Source: Chinchilla lanigera (lineage: Eukaryota > Chordata > Mammalia > Rodentia > Chinchillidae). Taken from it: a DNA stretch of 64,000 bases. Numbering within the stretch: the first letter of the stretch is position 1; every line of letters begins with the position of its first letter. The notes under the pieces were generated by a model that saw nothing but the letters and a program-made list of their open reading frames with translations, was not told the origin of the DNA and searched no databases. Below are positions 22,745-33,805 of this stretch, in pieces. The position numbers were made by a program, and so were the translations under genes. Location of the stretch: the NCBI RefSeq assembly GCF_000276665.1, contig NW_004955473.1:6140300-6204299 (forward strand). Direction: 5' to 3'.

Positions 22745-23800
22745 ACAAAAAACTAGTGAGAACTCAGATCAAATACTCCAAGTAGAGAATGAACATGCAG
22801 TTCAGATGTGACAGCTACGCCAGCTAGCCTGAGTGTTCACACAGTTCCCTTCTTGCCTTAGTTGTGGACGGGTTTCAGGCAGCCACAATGATTTCCCCTC
22901 TTTTCCCTTGCTGCAAACCCCAAACAAAGGCTGTTTTAAGGATTCTACCCTCCAGCTCTCAAGCAGAATATGAGGATGTCCCTGGGTTTTGCTTAGGAAC
23001 TGTGGCCCACCAAAGAGTGATGGCTTTGTCAGTGGCATGTTTGTTCATAGGCAGTAGTCTGTGTGCGTGTTCTTGCAAGGATCCAGAGGAACTGACCTAC
23101 TTGTTTGCTCACTGGCTTGGGACTCTGGAAGTTAGTGAGCCATTCACTTTCAAGTATGGGTCTGCAGAGTCAGCAGGCTGGAGTGGATACCCATGGGAAC
23201 TCACAGGCCCTGTTCACTTGCTTATGCTCTCTTTGCCCAGGTTGTGGGGTAGCTCCCCTTGCCCTTAGTGAGTGCTGGTAAGGGTGCCTTTGCTCTTGGT
23301 GTGCACAGGTGAAAATGTCATTTGGCTGCAGCATTCCCCAGACTTGATGGGAAGGAAGGGGTGGTAAATGCAGTGTCTGACCCAGAAGTCCAGCCTTTGC
23401 AGAGTTTGCTTCTTTGATTTTTCCCTCAGGCTATTTGGAATGCTCTCATAAGGGCTGCTTCCCAGAGGGATGGGGCCTGTAAAGGTATGGATCATTCTTG
23501 GAGGCTTGGCTTCCCCTCAATGATCCAAATGTTACATTTGATCAGTGGGTATCATGTTTCCCATTAATTTTCTATTTCAGGGCATAAGACCCTCCCCCAC
23601 GATAGAGTACCCGTGGCTTCAGTGAATCCTCCCAGCACCTCTGATGAGACTCCTCCTCCATTCAGCCATTTTGGAACTTGAGACCTCATTTTCTGAGCAT
23701 GAAACTCGAATCAATGGTTCGACATCGAGATTTTCTCCCCACTTCTCAGGATGAGCTAGAATAGGAGTGAGCACACACAGGTGAGATCTTTTCACTATAA
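22745..23800 (-). other. GC-richer block, possibly the old L1's 5' UTR
   Basis: Base composition rises well above the surroundings, and frames of 76-134 codons are open on both strands. That is a composition effect, since no domain is recognisable. The position, upstream of an antisense L1 and behind a nested L1 3' end, together with words such as GGAACTGTGGC shared with the L1 5' UTR at 1519, suggest L1 5' UTR. An unrelated LTR or unique sequence is not excluded. Confidence 0.35.
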
Positions 23801-24640
23801 GAGAAATGTTGAGGTGTAATAAGGTTGATATGTACAGAATTATTAATCACAAAGGAGAATCAAGCAATTATTTCCAACCGCTGAATACTAGACCTCAGTG
23901 AGATCCTTTTGAGAATTAAAAAGTCATTTTTTTTATAAATGAAAGGCAAACTTCACATAGCAGGAAGCAAACTTATAGAGCTTCTTATTCCTATAAATGA
24001 ATGCATCAGGAAACAAATGATCTAAGACACTTACGTAAACAACTCAATGATAGATACAGTACATAACTGAGAATGCACTTTGAGACTCTAGGTTAAGTGA
24101 AATGACTCAGATACACAAGCTTAGATAAATACCTCATGGTTTCTCTTATATGAAAAACAATATATATGCATATATATTAAATAGGAGATAGAATATGGTT
24201 ATAATATGGAACAAAAGACAGATAATAGTAAAAACAGGAGAGAAAATACTATAATTCAAAGTAGCAAATGTATCTAAACGTATACCTTGACTTAGTACTA
24301 TTGTCTTACACATTTTATATGTTCTTTGATCTATTAGTCTGATTTTCAATCTGTATCTATGATAATTAACTTTGTAAGTGCTTATAAATAAATAAATCTG
24401 ATGCTGGAATAATAAAAGGGGATAGAGGAAAGGGAAAAAAGAATTGAAACTTGTTATGTACATGTTCCAATTTCCTACAGTGAATGTAATCATTAAGTAC
24501 TGCAAACATGTACTAATAACAGTAAAAAATAAACTAAGGAAAATATTCATGTTCCTCACTACGACTTTGTGTACTGAAAATATTTTTATTGTATTATGTA
24601 CATTAAGCCATTTAGATTTTTTGTAATTACTGATCAATTT
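23801..24640 (+). repeat. Possible L1 3' end fragment within unassigned sequence
   Basis: At 24092-24156 the plus strand reads GGTTAAGTGAAATGACTCAG then AGATAAATACCTCATGGTTTC. That matches a conserved sense-strand L1 3' block (AAGTGAAATAAGCCAG...ACAAATACTGCATGATCTC). The rest of the interval is AT-rich and unassigned. Confidence 0.4.
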
Positions 24641-24659
24641 GGATATATTTTTACAGTCT

Positions 24660-26060
24660 TATTTTAAGCATTCCATTTTTTATGCTTTCTATTTTCTCTT
24701 TCTTTGCTTTCTTTTGTATTGTTTGAATTTTGTTTTTAAATTCCATATGGTGCCTTCTACTTGTTGAGAAATTAAAAATTTTAGTTCTAGTATATTAGCA
24801 AACACCTTACAATTTTGTTATGAATGTCACCAAATTCTAAAGATATTTTGTGACTTAAAACTCCTGCCAAACAATACAAAGATATTATAATTTTCAGTTC
24901 CCATTATACCCTCCAACATTACATGTTGTTGCCTAATTTTATTTTTGATTTCCACAAGTAGTAATTTTTATTTATATTGTCTATTGATGTATATTTAGTT
25001 TTGCCTAGACTTCTTGTTTATAATTTATTTATTAACTATTCTTTTAATTTACCTTTTTTGAAGTCTAATTTATAAATAAAATTATGTATATGTAAAGTAT
25101 ACAATGATTTTTATATATATATATATTTATGCATTGTGAATTTGTTACTAAATTAAACAACCCATCCATCACCTCATAGAGTTACTATTTTTTTTTCTTT
25201 TAGGTGATAATACTTAGGATCTATTTTTTAGCAACTGTCAAGTATACAGTTGCATATAATTAACTATAGTCACTGAACTGCACACTAGGTCCTAAGAACT
25301 TACTCATCTTAAATCTGAAGGCTTGCACCCTTTGAATAACACCTTACTTTTCCTATCCTCCAGTCCCTGGCAACCACTGTTGAATCCTTTGTTTTCACTG
25401 TTTTTATGATGTTGACTTCCACATATGTGAAATCATACAGTTTTTTTTGTGTCTGGCTTATTATACTTAGCATGATGTCCTCTAGATTCTTCCACGCTGT
25501 TGTGAATGGCAGAATTATTTTTATAGCTGCATAATATTCATTCATCTATATTAATAGCTGTCTGTCTGTCTATCTATCATCTATCTATCTATCTATCTAT
25601 CTATCTCTTATCTGTCTAGTCTTTTCTTTATCCATTTACCTGATAATGGTTATTTACTTATAAGTTATTTGTGTGCCTGGGCTATTATGAATAACCATAT
25701 AATGAATATGGATATGTATATATTTCTTTGAGAGTCGGATTAATTTTTGATATATGTTCAGAAATGAGATGGATGGATCATATAATAATTCTATTTCTAA
25801 TATTTTGAGAAACCTTCATACTATTTTTCGTAGTGGTCATATTGATCTATAGTACCACCAATAGTAAACTAAGGTTCCAATTTCTCCACACATTTGACTT
25901 TTATCATTTTGATAGTTAGTCATTTAAGAAATATGAAGTCATATCTTTGTGATTTTTATTTTCATTTTCCTGATGAAAGATATTTAGCATCTTTTCATGT
26001 ACCCATTGCATTTACATGTCTTCTCTGGAAAAAAAAATTGTCTGTTCTTCTTTGCACATT
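24660..26060 (-). repeat. Ancient L1, antisense 3' part
   Basis: The plus strand carries the classic antisense L1 tail: TAAACAACCCATCCATCACC (25155), ATTAACTATAGTCACTG (25259), CTCCAGTCCCTGGCAACCACTG (25359), GTGTCTGGCTTATTATACTTAGC (25450), GCATAATATTCATTC (25528), and CACATTTGACTTTTATCA (25889). The part left of 25050 resembles HAL1/L1ME sequence. It resumes after the nested LTR-like repeat at 26471. Confidence 0.72.
25557..25618. repeat. (TCTA/TCTG)n microsatellite
   Basis: TCTG units followed by a run of TCTA units inside the old L1 tail, just after a degraded ATTCATTCATC. It probably expanded after the L1 decayed. Confidence 0.9.
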
Positions 26061-26470
26061 GTGTTAGTTTTTGTTAGTGTAACAAATACCTGAGTTTATT
26101 TGGGGGGTTTGTGTGGCTCACGCATCTGGATATTTCAGTCTGTAGTCCATTGACCCCATTACTTTTGAGTCTGTGGTTAGGTAGTACATGTTGGTAGGGA
26201 GCAGGTGTGAAAGGAGGCTGCTCATATCATGGCATCTGAAAGGTAAAAAAAAGAAGAGGAAAGGTTTGACTCCCAATACCTCCTTCGAGGGCGTGCCCAA
26301 TTAATCTAATTCATCTCTTACTACCTCCCCTCTGTCCTTAGGGCCTATCTCCCTTAAGACCACCTATGAAATAGTTTGACACTCATCACTTCACAGTAGT
26401 GTCATGGGCTGTGAACCATGCCTTTGAGTCATGGGGTCTTGGAAGACATTCAATATCCAAACTTCAGTGC
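26061..26470 (-). mobile_element. MaLR-like LTR repeat nested in L1, antisense
   Basis: Read on the minus strand it has TTTGGATATTGAATGTCTTCC near its start, then TTGGGCACGCCCTCGAAGGAGG, ATGCCATGATATGAGCAGCC, GGACTACAGACTGAAATATCC, CCCCAAATAAACTCAGG and TTTGTTACACTAAC at its end. Related repeats lie at 28690, 34850 and 59540. The AATAAA near the 3' end and the overall plan suggest an LTR; the family name is not certain. L1 sequence flanks it on both sides. Confidence 0.6.
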
Positions 26471-26735
26471 TTAATTTAAAATAAGATTACATTTTACTGT
26501 TTGATATATTTTGGATATCAACTGTTTATCAGATATATCACTTGCAAGTACTTTCCATAGGTTGCTGTTTGCATATTGTTGATTTTATTTGTTATGTTTT
26601 TGGTTTGATGTTGTCCCTCATTTGTTTATTTTTTTAAATTTCTTGTACTTTTGGTATCATATTTAAAAAATCATTGTCAAGACCAAAGTCAAGAAATTTT
26701 CTCATATAGTATCAGGTAGTGCTTTTTTTTCCTCA
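26471..26735 (-). repeat. Continuation of ancient L1, antisense
   Basis: After the nested repeat the plus strand continues with antisense L1: TTTTGGATATCAACTGTTTATCAGATATATC then CATAGGTTGCTGTTTGCATATTG, corresponding to the end of ORF2. It shows that the LTR-like repeat entered an existing L1. Confidence 0.65.
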
Positions 26736-26739
26736 ATAC

Positions 26740-27600
26740 TGGGCCCTTTGCGGTGAAGCGTATATATATAAATTCTTGATTCCCTTAGCAAATATAATGC
26801 GCATATACATGAGTTTCTCTAATTCTACTGTTTGTGATCTTTTGGCTTGACACTAAAATTGAGCAGATCCCTAAGCTGGACTTTGCAATTGCTCCCATGA
26901 GGTAGATGTGATTCCTGGTTGGGTGGTCCTATTGATTGGACTCTGGGTTCAGGGGAAGCTTCATGTTGTAGTCCACAATTGAGCAGGGTGCTAGCTTAGT
27001 GCTGTGTTGGGGGTCCTGCTGCTGGCTATGCTGTCTTCTTGGGTGAGATATCTTCTGTGCTCCATAGGACATTGGTGGCTATGGACACCAGGTATAACTA
27101 CTAACCTTCCTTCTAATCAGATGGGGCCCTGAGTCTCTTCTGCATGTAAGTGGAGCTTACAGCTGGACTTTCTGGCTGGGCAAGGGCACTGTTAGGTTAG
27201 CACTGCTGCCAAGAGATCATTGCCTTAAAATCCTTGTTGCAAGCCCTGCCCTCCTTCTTCATTTCTATCTTGTCTCCAGTTGTCTAGCCATGTCTGCTTA
27301 CCCATTGTTCTTCATGGGGTTGAAGCAGAAGTGGGCTTCCTCGGGAGAGCCTTAGAATGCTGGAAAAGCTGGATGTCTACCTTGGTTTCTCTTTTTCTTT
27401 TTTCAACTGGAGAGGGTCAGAGGATCCTTCCAGGTGTGGTACTGTGTGACCTAAAGGAAGTGCAGTGTCCTGAAAGTGAAACTGTTCCTCTTACGTGTCT
27501 AAGGGGCATTCTTTGTGTTAGAGCTCCAAAGGAATGTCTTAGCCTTATCTGAGGATTCTGCTATTTCCCCAAAGGCACTCTTGGTTGTTGATCGTTGCTA
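26740..27600 (-). other. GC-richer block, perhaps L1-type 5' UTR
   Basis: Composition rises, and 27280-27552 is an open 90-codon frame without recognisable domain. Words such as TTGAAGCAGAAGTGGGCTTCC and ACCAGGTATAACTAC resemble antisense 5' regions of old L1s. Strand and identity are tentative. Confidence 0.3.
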
Positions 27601-27639
27601 GTAATGTCTTTTTATTATTTTGCTATCTTGCTGACATCC

Positions 27640-28440
27640 TCCTCTGTTTTTTTTCTCATAACTCAGTCATACTTCTGAGTAATTCATTTTTTTCCTGAGG
27701 AACAAATTCTACAATTTGATTTAGTGAGAGTTTAATGATAAACACAATTTTTATTTGACATTTTCCTTTCAGTTTTGAAGATATGTTTGACAACTACACA
27801 ATTACTGTGAAGGTATGTACTATGGTACTTTCTTCAGTTCATTATTGTTATAAAGAATTCTGTTTTCAGTATAAGTACTTTTGTAAGTTATCATTTGTTC
27901 TTCATGGTCTTTTTTTTTGTCTTTGATGTTTTACAGTTTTACCATAATGTAAATGTGCTTGGTATATATTGTCTTTTCCATAAAGAGGGTGCATACATTT
28001 CATTAATTCTCAAATACTCTAAGGCATTATCTTTGAGTAATATTTCCACTATTTTTAACTTTTTTTTCTTTCTGAACTTTAATTTGCCACTTGTTAAAAC
28101 TTTTCACTGGATCCTCTAGCTCTTAATTTCATTTTCCACATGTTTTCCAGATCTTGTCTCCCCTTGTATTCTGGCTGTTTTTTCTATTTACTTTCCAGTT
28201 CAGATATTCTCTTCAAATTTATCAAATCTTTCATTGAACTCAATTGAGTTCTTATGCATTAAATCATATATTTATTTCTAGAGATATTCTGCTTTGCTCC
28301 TTTCCAAATCTGCCTATTTTATACTTCATAATAAAACTATCTGAAGTCTTTGAGAGACAGAGTATCTGTCTTGTTTCTACAAATTATACATATAGTTTCG
28401 CTTTTGCTGAATTTATTTTTCATGGATTCTGAGAGTCTGT
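27640..28440 (-). repeat. HAL1/L1ME-like ORF1 region, antisense
   Basis: Ordered plus-strand blocks match antisense HAL1: GTTTTGAAGATATGTTTGAC (27773), then TGATGTTTTACAGTTTTACC and ATAATGTAAATGTGCTTGG (27926-27962), ATATTCTCTTCAAATTTATC (28204), and TCATTGAACTCAATTGAG. No frame survives. Confidence 0.5.
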
Positions 28441-28689
28441 GGTTCTAACCCTTTCCTTCTAGATGAGAGGTTTGTGTTTGCTTTTCCAGATACAAAGAAT
28501 TGCTCCCAATTTAAGATCTTTTTAACTCATTCTTTTGGAATCTCTTGAGCATGGTGTGAGTGTAAACCCCAGACATAACTAAGAGTAGGCCTCAATCACC
28601 AGGGAGGTCATTTATGCATACTGGGAAGTATAAAGGAGAGAGGTAGTTTTTCTCATGGGGCCATCTCTCCTTTTCCACCATGCAGAAAT
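28441..28689. other. Unassigned spacer
   Basis: No gene or repeat was recognised between the HAL1-like segment and the LTR-like repeat. Confidence 0.4.
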
Positions 28690-29105
28690 TTTTCTTGTGT
28701 TCACAAAGGGTGTTGTGCCAGTTAATCTTACTTGTAAACCTGACTGGACTGAGACTCTTGGGGAGGTAACTGGCTCATTGGGGATGCTATATCATCAATG
28801 AATTAATGCACTGATGTTTATAGCTTAATGTGGTATTAGGAGGTGGGGGCCAGTTGGAGGTGGGTCACTGGGTTTTGCCCTTGGACGGTATATATCCTAC
28901 TGGTATTCTTACTATGTCCTCTGGATCTCAGCTACCAGCAGTGAGCAGCTTTGCTCTATCACACTCTCCCACCATGAGGTCACTGTCTTGGAGCCAGCCG
29001 GCTGTGGAATGAAACCTTTAAAACCACGAGCCAAATAAATCATCTCCTCCTTTAAATTGTGTGTGTCTAGAATTTCATTCCAGTAGTTGGGAAATCTGAC
29101 CTATG
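28690..29105 (+). mobile_element. LTR-like interspersed repeat
   Basis: Ordered blocks: TTGTGCCAGTTAATCTTACTTG, GGTGGGTCACTGGGTTTTGCC, AGCAGTGAGCAGCTTTGC, CACCATGAGGTCACTG, GGAATGAAACC, and GAGCCAAATAAATCATCTCC with a polyadenylation signal. The layout matches the repeats at 26061 (opposite strand), 34850 and 59540. It is probably a MaLR/ERVL-class LTR; no coding capacity. Confidence 0.5.
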
Positions 29106-30139
29106 TAGGTATGATTTTCCTTAGGGCTGCAGAAGGTGTTTCAATTTAGATGCCCAAGTTGGTTTTGCTCTTGTCTCAGACTTAATGCGTAGTCCCTTTA
29201 CGCAGGGCACTTTGTAGACCTTCAAACTTGGGCTCCTGGTGTCAGTACAAACCCTGGGACAATCTTGCTTTTATTTGCTTTGCATTCTGTTGTCTTTCTC
29301 CCCTCGACCCCGCCCCACCTCGCCTCATCCTTGCTTATCCTTCTTCTGCATCCTTCCACTTCCTGATTTCTTTCTCAAAGTCGGTGTGCCCCTTGGGGAT
29401 TTAACTTATTTCTTATTAACTCAGCCGTGCATGTGAAGTTATATTTGTTGTAGTTTATCCACAATGAGGGTGTTTTGAACAACAATTCCAATTATCAGCT
29501 CGGCCATGTTGCTGGAAGTAAAATCTGCTCTTTGTGTATATTAGGTAGTCTATAAATATTTATTGAACAAAGGAGTGATATCAGGGAAGCTGAGAAATTG
29601 TCCTCCAAAACAATACCTACAGCTCTGAACTAGAATCCTGATATGGATGTACCCAAAGTGGAAATTATTCTATGTGCATTATTTTCTCCTGGAATGCATA
29701 TTCTTAGGTGTTTATATTCTTCCCATTGCCATAGGTTTATTCAGGAATGTTTTGTATATTTTAAAATGCTTATCAGAATATGGAGCTTTTTGGAGTAGAA
29801 GTGAGGTGAAAGAAACCCCATTCTCCTTAATTTGAAAATATGATTTTAAATATATATCTTTTTATTGTTTGTAGTTTTACTTTTGGCTTAGTTCTACCAC
29901 AAAAATATGACTAAGTAAATGGAAACTCCTATTAGAAATCAGAAAAATGTCCTGAGAAATCGAAGCTATAATTAGAAAAAACTGTGTCAGTTTCTCAGTG
30001 AAAATGAAAACAGGGCAGGTTTCTTGCAGAGAGCATGAGCTATACATGGTACCTGGTGCTGTAGTGCCTAACTATTTCATGACAGTTCTTTTTTCTCTAC
30101 AGAACCATGAGAGAGAAAAACGTGGTCTCTGACCGATGT
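29106..30139. other. No gene recognised
   Basis: Contains a C-rich stretch near 29295-29330 and AT-rich sequence. TATAAATATTTATTGAACAAA at 29551 could be an L2 end. Nothing else is supported. Confidence 0.45.
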
Positions 30140-30478
30140 CTGTTAAGAGCTGGCATAGCACTCACAGATAGACCTAGGTATTTTGTTAGACATAAAATAA
30201 TTCTCAGAATGCAAGTTCTCAAAGTAGCTACTGATAATCTTCTGAATTCCAGCAGAATCTGTTGTAATTTTGTCCTTTTCATTTCTAATTGTATGGATTT
30301 GGGTCTTTACATTACTGATTTTCATAAGATTGGTTAAAGAATTGTCTATTTATTTTAACCTTTTAAAGAACCAACTCTTCAATTCATTGATGCTTTGTAT
30401 TGTTTTTTAGTTTCAATTTCATTAGTTTCTACTCTAATTTTTATAAAGTCCTTCCTGTTCTAGTTTTACATCAGAGAG
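30140..30478 (-). mobile_element. L1 ORF2 fragment, antisense
   Basis: Minus-strand frames read NEKDKITTDSAGIQKIISSY, the segment just before the L1 reverse transcriptase core. The plus strand ends with the landmark AAAGAACCAACTCTTCAATTC (30365). The same landmark occurs at 46505 in the twin-primed L1. Only about 340 bases remain, with no 3' end or tail, so this is a deletion remnant or internal fragment. Confidence 0.75.
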
Positions 30479-31919
30479 AATCATTCTACGACGATGAGAG
30501 AGTAAGAGAAAAGTACACTTTGAAATTGTGCTTGAATGTAGATATAAAATAAAAGAACAATCTTTATTTCACAAAAACACCAAATGCTCCCCTTCTGTGG
30601 TGGATATGAGTGACGACTACTTCATCATTTATAATTTTTGCCTCACTGCATTCCATGTGCCTCCTGTATAAAAATTATTGATACCTAATCATACAATGAT
30701 TGTTGCTTCCTGAGGCAACCTAACCCTGAAGCAGGAATGTGGTTACTTAAAATCTTCCTAGAATACGCCAACGTAAACTCAAATCCTATAACAAGCTCCT
30801 TTGACTCGCATAACCCTATGGTTGCTCATAGAGTACTCTTCTCTCATTGCAAAGAAACTTACATTTATTTGACCATAGGTGTGTTTCTGGTGATCTTTGG
30901 CTCTGGGGCATTGAACCATGGGGTGATATAGAACTGCAGTTTTCCCCCAGATAAGACAAATTGCTTTCAAAATGTGTTCAGAATTTCTCAACAGGTTTTG
31001 AGAACATTGGTCTTCTATCCTTTTTATTTTAACATAAGAAAAAGAGAGAACACTGATTTCAGAAGAAATGGACCTAAAACTGCCATGACTTATTAATTGT
31101 GATGCATGTAGAGAAGGGAACATGATGGTTCTCTATCTGCTAAAAATTAGGGTAAGATTTGGACTTCGACTATTTTGGAGAGATTTAGTTGCTACTGTAT
31201 TGCTGACACTCTTCGCTAATGTTTATTCTGCAGTCTGAATTTTCCATTAGAATTATAGCAATATTCACAACTGGTTATTTACTTTCCCCCATGCCACCTC
31301 TACCTCATTTTCAAGGAACTAGGATCACTTCTTTAAAACAAAATATCTCCATGTGAAGCAGAAAAGAAATTAGAATTACACATTTGCCTTTTAAATTTCT
31401 AGGAGCATTATCTCATGGGGAAGGGGAAACTGGTTTAATGTAAATTTGGTGTGCAACAAAATGTGGTTTGTGAGTCTTTCAGAAGAAGGAAGTTTGATGT
31501 GCTGAGATAGCAAAGGGGACTGGGGAAGTCTGGGTTTATTTCCCACCCTCAGAGCATTCGGCCTGGATTTGTGAAAATGTTAAGAATGATGAATGAGCTG
31601 TAAATAGAAGATTTCTCTGACTGTGAGCCATAAACAACCATAAATGGATTAGACTGAACAGCTGGGAGTGAAATCATGGGCATTATGCAGGCACACAGAA
31701 CCGGCTGTGGACTGTAACTAGCATCCCACCCTATTGATTAGCTGTTCTGTGGACCATAATAAAACTATCATGGTTAATTGCTAGAAAGAGGCACATACCT
31801 AGAAACAGGGAAGTTAAGGTGTCAGCCCTCTAGTTTATTGCTCAGAGGCAGGATAATTTGTGTTTCATTATAGTACTTTCTCTTCAGGATCTATAGGGCT
31901 CAATCAACTCCCCCTCCCC

Positions 31920-31962
<43 letters not shown>

Positions 31963-32939
31963 TTCTTGGGTATGGGAACATTTGATTACATTGTGCTGTC
32001 TTCTAGTCAGGTCTATTCTATTTGCAAGAATTCCAAAAAAAAAAAAAAGCCTAGATTTTTACAATAGGTAATACTGAAGGGCATTTTTCAATATCATGCT
32101 ACCAATTTTCTTTACCAGGTCAACTTGGGTGTATGTAATTTTTTATATTTTTACTTAAACAGAAGCCATAAGAACAGCAATCCCATAGAACATATAGCTA
32201 TAAAGGGGAGATTAGGTCTTCTTCATTATTGTTATTTACACCTAAGACAAGATGACAGGTATTTCATAAGGGAGTCTGGGGTTTCTCTTATGTTTAAGAT
32301 TTGCAGCATGTGGCATAGAGAATGTTTTAGTTTATGTCATTTAATGTTACAGGAAAGGGCTAATGGGCTATTTGGTTTTGTGCTCTATCACAGCCATCCT
32401 ATTTGAAAATGTAATACATCTCTTGAAGCTTTATTAGAATAGGAAATATGAACACCATTGGCTATTTCCTTTCAATACTTTTACCTTAAACTGAAGCATA
32501 TGTGTATGTGCTGGGTTCATAGATCACAAACATGTCATTGGCAGTGGAGGAAATGGGTGTATCTTGCCAATATGAAATGTGGTACTAAGGGAATTTTGTT
32601 CCTAGGAGCCATGCATATCTTTACTTGGCTTTAAGCCATATTCTGTGATATATTTTTCCTTCTACTATGTTACTACTGTTTCCACTGCTTGGTAGCCGAG
32701 GGTACCATTCTGTTTTATTGGTTTCTATGTGTAGTTATTGACTTCCTTCACAGTGTTTTTACTTTCCACCAGGACATGGGAAAGAAGTTGTTTGAGAATG
32801 GAGTACACATTTTCTGTGCACAACAACCCAGTCTTCTTGGCAATTTGATTTATAGTTCCGGACTTACTAATGCCCTACTCTTTACAACTGAACTATAAAC
32901 ATAGGCTAAACACAATCATCTGTATTTCATTCAAGGACT
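30479..32939. other. Unassigned, apparently repeat-poor sequence
   Basis: No gene was recognised. The part at 31490-31800 has balanced composition and homeobox-like words (TGATTAGC, TTAATTG), discussed as a possible conserved non-coding element. Short frames have no recognised domain. Confidence 0.45.
31919..31960. repeat. (CA)n microsatellite
   Basis: About 21 uninterrupted CA units after a CCCCTCCCC motif. Confidence 0.95.
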
Positions 32940-33010
32940 TAATATATGTTTATTGAGTATCTATTATGTGCCAGACAGCTTAGCACTGAAAGATAGCAGA
33001 CAAGTTATTA
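32940..33010 (-). repeat. L2 LINE end, antisense
   Basis: TATGTTTATTGAGTATCTATTATGTGCCAGAC is the antisense of the conserved L2 3' end (GTGCCTGGCACATAGTAGGTGCTCAATAAA). Short and diverged. Confidence 0.45.
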
Positions 33011-33281
33011 GATTTATGAAACCACTTTTGGTTTTAGTTAAGGTGGTAATGTCACCATTGCACCTTTGTTTATTTCCAGATCACCATAATGTACTCACCC
33101 ATGAGGGTTTTTGTTTTAGGTGCTGTGAAGCAAAATGTGAACCTTAGCCAATCAAAACAAATGTATGTGCTCCTTAGAACCTGAAAGATGGGGCCGGATG
33201 CAAATGTAACAGCCAGAGGGATAGAGCTAAGAGACCTCCTTTTTAAATATGACCTTACAAGAGTCAAGACCCAAGAAATGA
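33011..33281. other. Unassigned spacer
   Basis: No feature was recognised between the L2 fragment and the U2 pseudogene. Confidence 0.4.
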
Positions 33282-33345
33282 AAAATTCCCCTTCCTACAC
33301 TTGATCTCAGCCAAAAGGCTGAGAAGCGATAAAATTCCCCTTCCT
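33282..33345 (-). pseudogene. Truncated U2 snRNA retropseudogene
   Basis: The insert at 33297-33330, read on the minus strand, is U2 snRNA nucleotides 1-34, beginning ATCGCTTCTC and continuing through CCTTTTGGCTGAGATCAAG. I see two differences from functional U2 (G to A in CTCGGCC, A to G in GGCTAAG). AAAATTCCCCTTCCT flanks it exactly at 33282-33296 and 33331-33345. There is no A tail. The CT ending the left duplication also fits U2 bases 35-36, so two bases of microhomology lie at the 3' junction. U2 is the spliceosomal RNA that pairs with the branch site; this 34-base piece cannot act so and has no promoter. It is a tailless retropseudogene, probably made by L1 enzymes. Confidence 0.93.
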
Positions 33346-33455
33346 TCAGGGGCTGATAGCTCCTTCATAATAAGAAGGAGATTCACTTATTTAATTGACT
33401 GTCCTGAGCAGCTGTTGGCAGTTTACCTCTCTTCCTGTGAAACTCTGTACTGAGT

Positions 33456-33805
33456 TGTGATGTGTTCTCTCCAAACTTATATCCATGACCTGACCCGTGG
33501 AACCTGTGAATGTGACCTTATTTAGAAATAATCTTTGCAGACAGAATTATTAAAGATCTTTAGCCAAGTTCCGCCTAGATTTAGTATGGACCCAAAATCT
33601 GATCAAGTGTCATCATTAGAGAAAAGACAAGGAGATTTGAAATACAGAAGACAAGAGGCAGATGCAGAAATTAATGTGATATAGCTATAAGATAAGAAAT
33701 GCCAATGTCTTGATTTCAGACTTCTGGCCTCCAGAAATGTGAGAGGATAAATTTCTGTTGTTTTTAGCCACCAAGTTGTTATGGCAATCCTAGGAAACTA
33801 AGACA
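33456..33805 (+). mobile_element. MLT1 (MaLR) LTR
   Basis: Block order is diagnostic: GGAACCTGTGAATGTGACC, TTATTTAGAAATAATCTTTGCAG, GGACCCAAAATCTGATCAAG, GACTTCTGGCCTCCAGAAATG, TGAGAGGATAAATTTCTGTTG, TTAGCCACCAAG, and the end GGAAACTAAGACA. It starts near TGTGATGTGTTCTC. An ancient solo LTR shared across mammals in age class. Confidence 0.87.

Noticed and set aside
22864..23268. 134-codon plus-strand frame in a GC-rich block
   Set aside because: Open frames occur on both strands here, as expected from higher GC; no domain is visible and the block is probably L1 5' UTR.
23880..24637. 163-codon minus-strand hydrophobic frame as a membrane protein
   Set aside because: Its F/I/L/Y richness reflects AT-rich DNA, and part of it overlaps an L1 3' end on the other strand.
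30779..31123. 114-codon minus-strand frame
   Set aside because: No recognisable domain, start context or retrocopy hallmarks; length is within chance for a 64-kb window.
33297..33330. Functional U2 snRNA gene
   Set aside because: Only 34 of about 190 nucleotides are present, and there is no proximal sequence element upstream or 3' box downstream. Flanking duplications show retroposition.
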